A stretch of 48,079 nucleotides of DNA from Methanobacteriota archaeon (GTDB lineage Archaea > Methanobacteriota > Methanobacteria > Methanobacteriales > Methanobacteriaceae): assembly GCA_023430285.1 (NCBI GenBank), contig JAEZAV010000169.1, forward strand, positions 1-48,079. Reading direction: 5' to 3'. The first letter of the stretch is position 1, and each line of letters opens with the position of its first letter. Made by a program: the position numbers and the translations under genes. The notes beneath the pieces were generated by a model. It was not told the origin of the DNA. It worked only from the letters and a program-made list of their open reading frames with translations, and did no database searches. Shown here one piece after another: positions 44,554 to 48,079 of the stretch.

Positions 44554-47500
44554 ATAATTAAAAGCAAGCAATTGATTTTTTTTGTTTTAGCATTTGCAGT
44601 TATACTTGCAATATGTGGAACATCATCTGCAGCTACTGTGCAAAACAACACAACTATAAGTCACAGCAATACTTCAGCAACCCACGTATTACTAAAAACA
44701 AATGCTAAAAAAACTAGTTCCAAGGGAGATCCAATTATAACTGGAACTGTTACAATTAACAGATATGGAACTGGGACATATTACGCTCTAAAAGGTGCAA
44801 CAATCACCGTGAACTCCACATCAGGTAGAGTTCTTGGAACAACCACAACAGATCAGAATGGTAATTATTACATCAATTTTTACAGTACTGATACAAGTTT
44901 TTTGGTAACTTGCAGCTTTCTTGGGTGCAATTCTACAACCAGTACAGTTCCTGTAACTTTAAACAACACCGATAAACTTTATTATGGTTCATCAAACTTT
45001 CAATTAAGACCCAATAATGCAAAGTTGTCATCAACTGGCTCGGGTACAAATGTAAAAACGAAAAATGGTAGCGGTAGCGATTTTGCAGGTGTTATAAATG
45101 TAGATATTAATGGGGTCAGTTACCAAGCATACTGTATAGATTTGTACACAAATATTGCAATAGGAAACAGTTTGTTTGTAAACGGACCATTACCGGGCAC
45201 TATTGGAGATTTAAACAGCCAAATTGACTGGGGTAAAGTGAATTACATTATTAAAAATTATTCACCTACAACTGATACTGAAGCAGCAGCTATGCAGTGT
45301 GCAATATGGTATTTCACATCAGTACAGTACGGAGCCTACCCTGGAAATGACAGTAGCCATACTGATAGATACCAGTACATGACCAATAGTGCAGATGGAA
45401 TTACCACAGGAGGAAGTTCTACAGTAAGAACTAGGGCACTTCAAATGATAAGTGCTGCAACTTCAGTACAGTATCCAACTAACATCGATATTCAACCAGG
45501 TAACATTAGAGTTGAAAACGGTAAAACAACTACGTTAACAGCAACTGTCACTGATAAAAATGGTAACCCACTATCTGGAATCAATGTGAACTTTTACACA
45601 AACAAAGGATCACTGAGTATTACCAGTGGTGTAACAAATTCTCTGGGACAAATCAGCACAATCTTATCAGGAATTACTAGCAGTTCAGCAACAGTATATG
45701 CAATGGTTAACGGAACATACGGTACACTATTATACGATAACCCTGCAAGTCCACTTCAAAATTTAGTTGCAGTAAACGCCATCCCATACACCTTTTCTGA
45801 TAGTTCAACTGTTAACTTCGATGTGAGATCTGATGTGCAGTTATCTCAAACATCAACCACCCCTGTAAATGTAGGAGATACATATACATACGTTGTTAAA
45901 GCCCATAACAACGGCCCTAATGCAGCATCAGGAATTCTAATAAGTGATGTAATTCCAGCAGGACTTACCAATTACACGATAACGCCTTCAGTTGGAACAT
46001 TTATAAACGGAGTATGGACAATACCCACCCTTGCAAATGGTGGAGATGCCTATTTAACAATCACAGGAACTGTTTTAAGTTCAATGGCAGGAACAACTAA
46101 CACCAACACAGCAACCATAACTGGGCAGGACCAGTACAACAATTACTTGAATACTGTATCATCAGCTGATGTTTACACTAAAAAATCTGTGCTATCCATC
46201 ACAAACTCTGCTAGCAACGCTAATGTGAATGTAGGGGATACAGGGAAATTCACAATAACTATTTACAATTCAGGGCCTGATGCCGCAAGTAACATACAGT
46301 TAACTGATATTTTGCCTGCAGGTTATACTGCTGCATGGACAGCTGGTAATTACGCCAATAATATTTGGACAATTAACAGCCTCGCAAGTGGCAGTACTGC
46401 AACACTCACATTCACAGGTCCAATAACATCTGCAATGGCAGGAAAAACTACTACAAACCATGCAACTGTGACTTGGGCAGAGTATCCGAAAACAGTGGCA
46501 ATTTCTGATTCAACAATTTATGTGAAGGATGCTGAAGTAGCACTATCACAAACCACATCTGGAACCAACGTAAACGTAGGAGATACAGTAACTTACACAG
46601 TTAAAGCAACAAACAACGGACCAGACACAGCAACAAACATCATCATAAGTGATAACATACCATCCGGACTGACCAATCTAGTAATAACACCATCAATCGG
46701 AACCTACAGCAACGGAATATGGACAATACCAACACTCACAAACAACCAAATAGCAACACTCACAATCACCGGAACAGTCGGACCAACCATGGCAGGAACC
46801 AACACAACCAACACAGCAACAAGAACCAGCCAAACAGAATACAACAGCCAACCAACAACAACCACAAGCACACCAATATACACCAAAAAAGCAGACGTAA
46901 AACTCAGCCAAACATCAACAACCCCCGTCAATGTAGGAGATGTTGTAAAATACATAGTAACAGCATTTAACAACGGCCCAGACACCGCAAGTAACGTGAA
47001 CATCAAAGATATCTTACCTTCACAGTTAATAGGTGTCATAGCAACCCCTTCAGTCGGAACATTCAGCAATGGAGTTTGGACAATACCAACACTCGCAAAC
47101 GGACAAACAGCAACACTCACAATCACCGGAACTGCAAGCAGCTCAATGGCAGGAACCAACACAACCAACACAGCAACAAGAACCAGCCAAACAGAATACA
47201 ACTCACAACCAACAACAACCACAGCAAATGTCTACACCAAAATTGTAAACCTAAATATTGTTAACTCCGCAAACAACGGAAAATTAAATGTAGGAGACAC
47301 AGGACAATTCACAATAACAATTAAAAACAACGGCCCAGACGATGCAACCAACATAAATATAAAAGATTTATTACCAGCAGGATTCACCGCGACCGCAACC
47401 CTCGGAAACTACGACGGAACAACCTGGACCATAAACAACCTAGCAAGCGGCAGCTCCGCAACATTAACTTTAACAGGAATAATTACACCTTCAATGGCAG

Positions 47501-48079
47501 GAAAAACCATCACCAACCATGCAACAGCAACATGGACAGAATTCCCAAACACACTACCAATTTCTGACTCCACCATATACGTAAAAGATGCTGAAGTAGC
47601 ACTATCACAAACTGTAAATAGTCCAGTTAATGTTGGAGATGTTATTAAATTTGTTGTAAAAGCAACAAACAAAGGCCCAGACGATGCAACAAATATTGTA
47701 ATCACTGATTTTGTACCATCGGGCTTGAAAAATGTGGTTGTAACTCCTTCAATTGGAACTTACAGCAACGGAATATGGACAATACCAACACTTGCAAACG
47801 GACAAATAGCAACTTTAACAATTAGAGGAACAGCAAGCAAATTTATGGCAGGAACCAACACAACCAACTCAGCAACAAGAACCAGCCAAACAGAATACAA
47901 CTCACAAATTAATGTAACAAAAGCAAATGTATACACTAAAGTAGATCCTGTTGATATTGAAGTTCTTCAAATGCCGTGGTATTATAATGCAGATACACAG
48001 GATTACCAATATTTCTATGAATGCCATAACACCCCAGTATTTTCAACAATAGCAATAAACAACGGCCCAGACGATGCAA
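44554..48079 (+). CDS. Giant thioester-domain adhesin with DUF11 repeats, 3' end beyond window
   Basis: At least 1175 codons remain open at the right edge. After a signal peptide (SKQLIFFVLAFAVILAICG, cleavage near SSA-A) there is a carboxypeptidase-regulatory-like Ig domain (about residues 40-125). A Cys-Gln thioester domain follows: AYCIDLYTN (Cys codon 45133) pairs with AAAMQCAIWYF (Gln codon 45295), like TQXA-type domains of Gram-positive adhesins. Then comes one Big_1-like domain and at least six DUF11 repeats. No normal start exists: an in-frame ATG at 44548 is followed at once by TAA. ATA 44554 sits 7 nt after GGGGG and ATT 44557 10 nt after; TTG 44572 is 25 nt after. I begin the feature at 44554. 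It would bind a surface amine or ester covalently, by family knowledge. Confidence 0.85.
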   Translation, partial: MIKSKQLIFFVLAFAVILAICGTSSAATVQNNTTISHSNTSATHVLLKTNAKKTSSKGDPIITGTVTINRYGTGTYYALKGATITVNSTSGRVLGTTTTDQNGNYYINFYSTDTSFLVTCSFLGCNSTTSTVPVTLNNTDKLYYGSSNFQLRPNNAKLSSTGSGTNVKTKNGSGSDFAGVINVDINGVSYQAYCIDLYTNIAIGNSLFVNGPLPGTIGDLNSQIDWGKVNYIIKNYSPTTDTEAAAMQCAIWYFTSVQYGAYPGNDSSHTDRYQYMTNSADGITTGGSSTVRTRALQMISAATSVQYPTNIDIQPGNIRVENGKTTTLTATVTDKNGNPLSGINVNFYTNKGSLSITSGVTNSLGQISTILSGITSSSATVYAMVNGTYGTLLYDNPASPLQNLVAVNAIPYTFSDSSTVNFDVRSDVQLSQTSTTPVNVGDTYTYVVKAHNNGPNAASGILISDVIPAGLTNYTITPSVGTFINGVWTIPTLANGGDAYLTITGTVLSSMAGTTNTNTATITGQDQYNNYLNTVSSADVYTKKSVLSITNSASNANVNVGDTGKFTITIYNSGPDAASNIQLTDILPAGYTAAWTAGNYANNIWTINSLASGSTATLTFTGPITSAMAGKTTTNHATVTWAEYPKTVAISDSTIYVKDAEVALSQTTSGTNVNVGDTVTYTVKATNNGPDTATNIIISDNIPSGLTNLVITPSIGTYSNGIWTIPTLTNNQIATLTITGTVGPTMAGTNTTNTATRTSQTEYNSQPTTTTSTPIYTKKADVKLSQTSTTPVNVGDVVKYIVTAFNNGPDTASNVNIKDILPSQLIGVIATPSVGTFSNGVWTIPTLANGQTATLTITGTASSSMAGTNTTNTATRTSQTEYNSQPTTTTANVYTKIVNLNIVNSANNGKLNVGDTGQFTITIKNNGPDDATNINIKDLLPAGFTATATLGNYDGTTWTINNLASGSSATLTLTGIITPSMAGKTITNHATATWTEFPNTLPISDSTIYVKDAEVALSQTVNSPVNVGDVIKFVVKATNKGPDDATNIVITDFVPSGLKNVVVTPSIGTYSNGIWTIPTLANGQIATLTIRGTASKFMAGTNTTNSATRTSQTEYNSQINVTKANVYTKVDPVDIEVLQMPWYYNADTQDYQYFYECHNTPVFSTIAINNGPDDA
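45127..45450 (+). other. Internal thioester (TED/TQXA-like) domain
   Basis: The segment runs from the AYCIDLY motif (45127) through the MQCAIWYFTSV motif (45292-45324) to the alpha-helical end near VRTRALQMISAA. Spacing between Cys and Gln is 54 codons, plausible for a thioester. A second Cys directly follows the Gln (QCAIW). Confidence 0.75.
45826..48079 (+). repeat. DUF11-coding repeat array, two alternating unit types
   Basis: Units begin near 45826, 46186, 46531, 46891, 47245, 47590 and 47945 (partial), 345-360 bp each. Type A (first motif LSQTS/T, ending TATRTSQTEYNSQ) occurs as units 1, 3, 4 and 6. Type B (SITNSA/NIVNSA, ending AT-TW-EFP) occurs as units 2 and 5. The order is A-B-A-A-B-A. 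Long stretches are near-identical at DNA level, such as the interval around 46790-46860 and 47150-47220. Confidence 0.85.

Noticed and set aside
44469..44651. Minus-strand 60-codon frame over the adhesin start, considered as RiPP precursor
   Set aside because: It mirrors the signal-peptide codons of the adhesin, has no good ribosome-binding site or leader/core pattern, and ends within the promoter region.
46693..47705. Several minus-strand frames with many Cys/Val in the adhesin repeat array
   Set aside because: They are shadows of the Asn/Thr-rich repeats; codon bias of the sense strand creates them.

Overview
The window looks like chromosome of a methanogenic archaeon of the Methanobacteriales, most likely Methanobacterium or a close relative. 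This is inferred from low G+C content, archaeal GGTGA/GGAGG ribosome-binding sites, frequent TTG starts, several huge Asn/Thr-rich beta-helix and DUF11 surface proteins, a TrmB regulator, a TFB-type zinc ribbon and the lack of bacterial housekeeping genes. No rRNA, tRNA, CRISPR array, transposase or integrase was seen.

Layout. 1-15.2 kb holds surface proteins and envelope genes: an Ig-repeat adhesin cut by the left edge, two paralogous beta-helix proteins (1412-3895 and 9973-13299), a smaller beta-helix protein, a MarR regulator with a Met-rich small protein, UppP (undecaprenyl-diphosphate phosphatase family), two uncharacterised membrane or exported proteins and a carotenoid-biosynthesis-family membrane protein. 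15.2-19.3 kb is a minus-strand block of unrecognised genes. Two of its small proteins resemble the XhlA-plus-holin pair of phage lysis modules, so it may be provirus-derived. 19.5-21.4 kb holds a TFB-type zinc-ribbon protein, a membrane-anchored degenerate-ATPase-like protein and a YdjM-family membrane hydrolase.

21.5-27.5 kb is a drug-efflux and regulation locus: a heterodimeric ABC exporter with one degenerate ATP site, a TrmB regulator and a divergent 14-TM MFS exporter. 27.9-39.9 kb is a strikingly AT-rich glycan island: flippase, GT-C-like membrane protein, five GT4 glycosyltransferases, a DUF362 protein and two NAD-dependent sugar epimerase/dehydratases, mostly one translationally coupled minus-strand operon. 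It probably builds a lipid-linked surface glycan, and UppP at 5.5 kb could recycle the carrier.

40.1-44.3 kb holds a lasso-peptide-like maturation set: PqqD/B1, B2 transglutaminase-like protease, ABC exporter and a PF14907-type nucleotidyltransferase. There is no asparagine-synthetase-like cyclase and no visible precursor. Divergent from it, 44.55 kb to the right edge encodes a giant adhesin with an internal Cys-Gln thioester domain and at least six DUF11 repeats. Its start region is abnormal, with an in-frame ATG followed at once by a stop codon. These last two loci are the most interesting part of the window.
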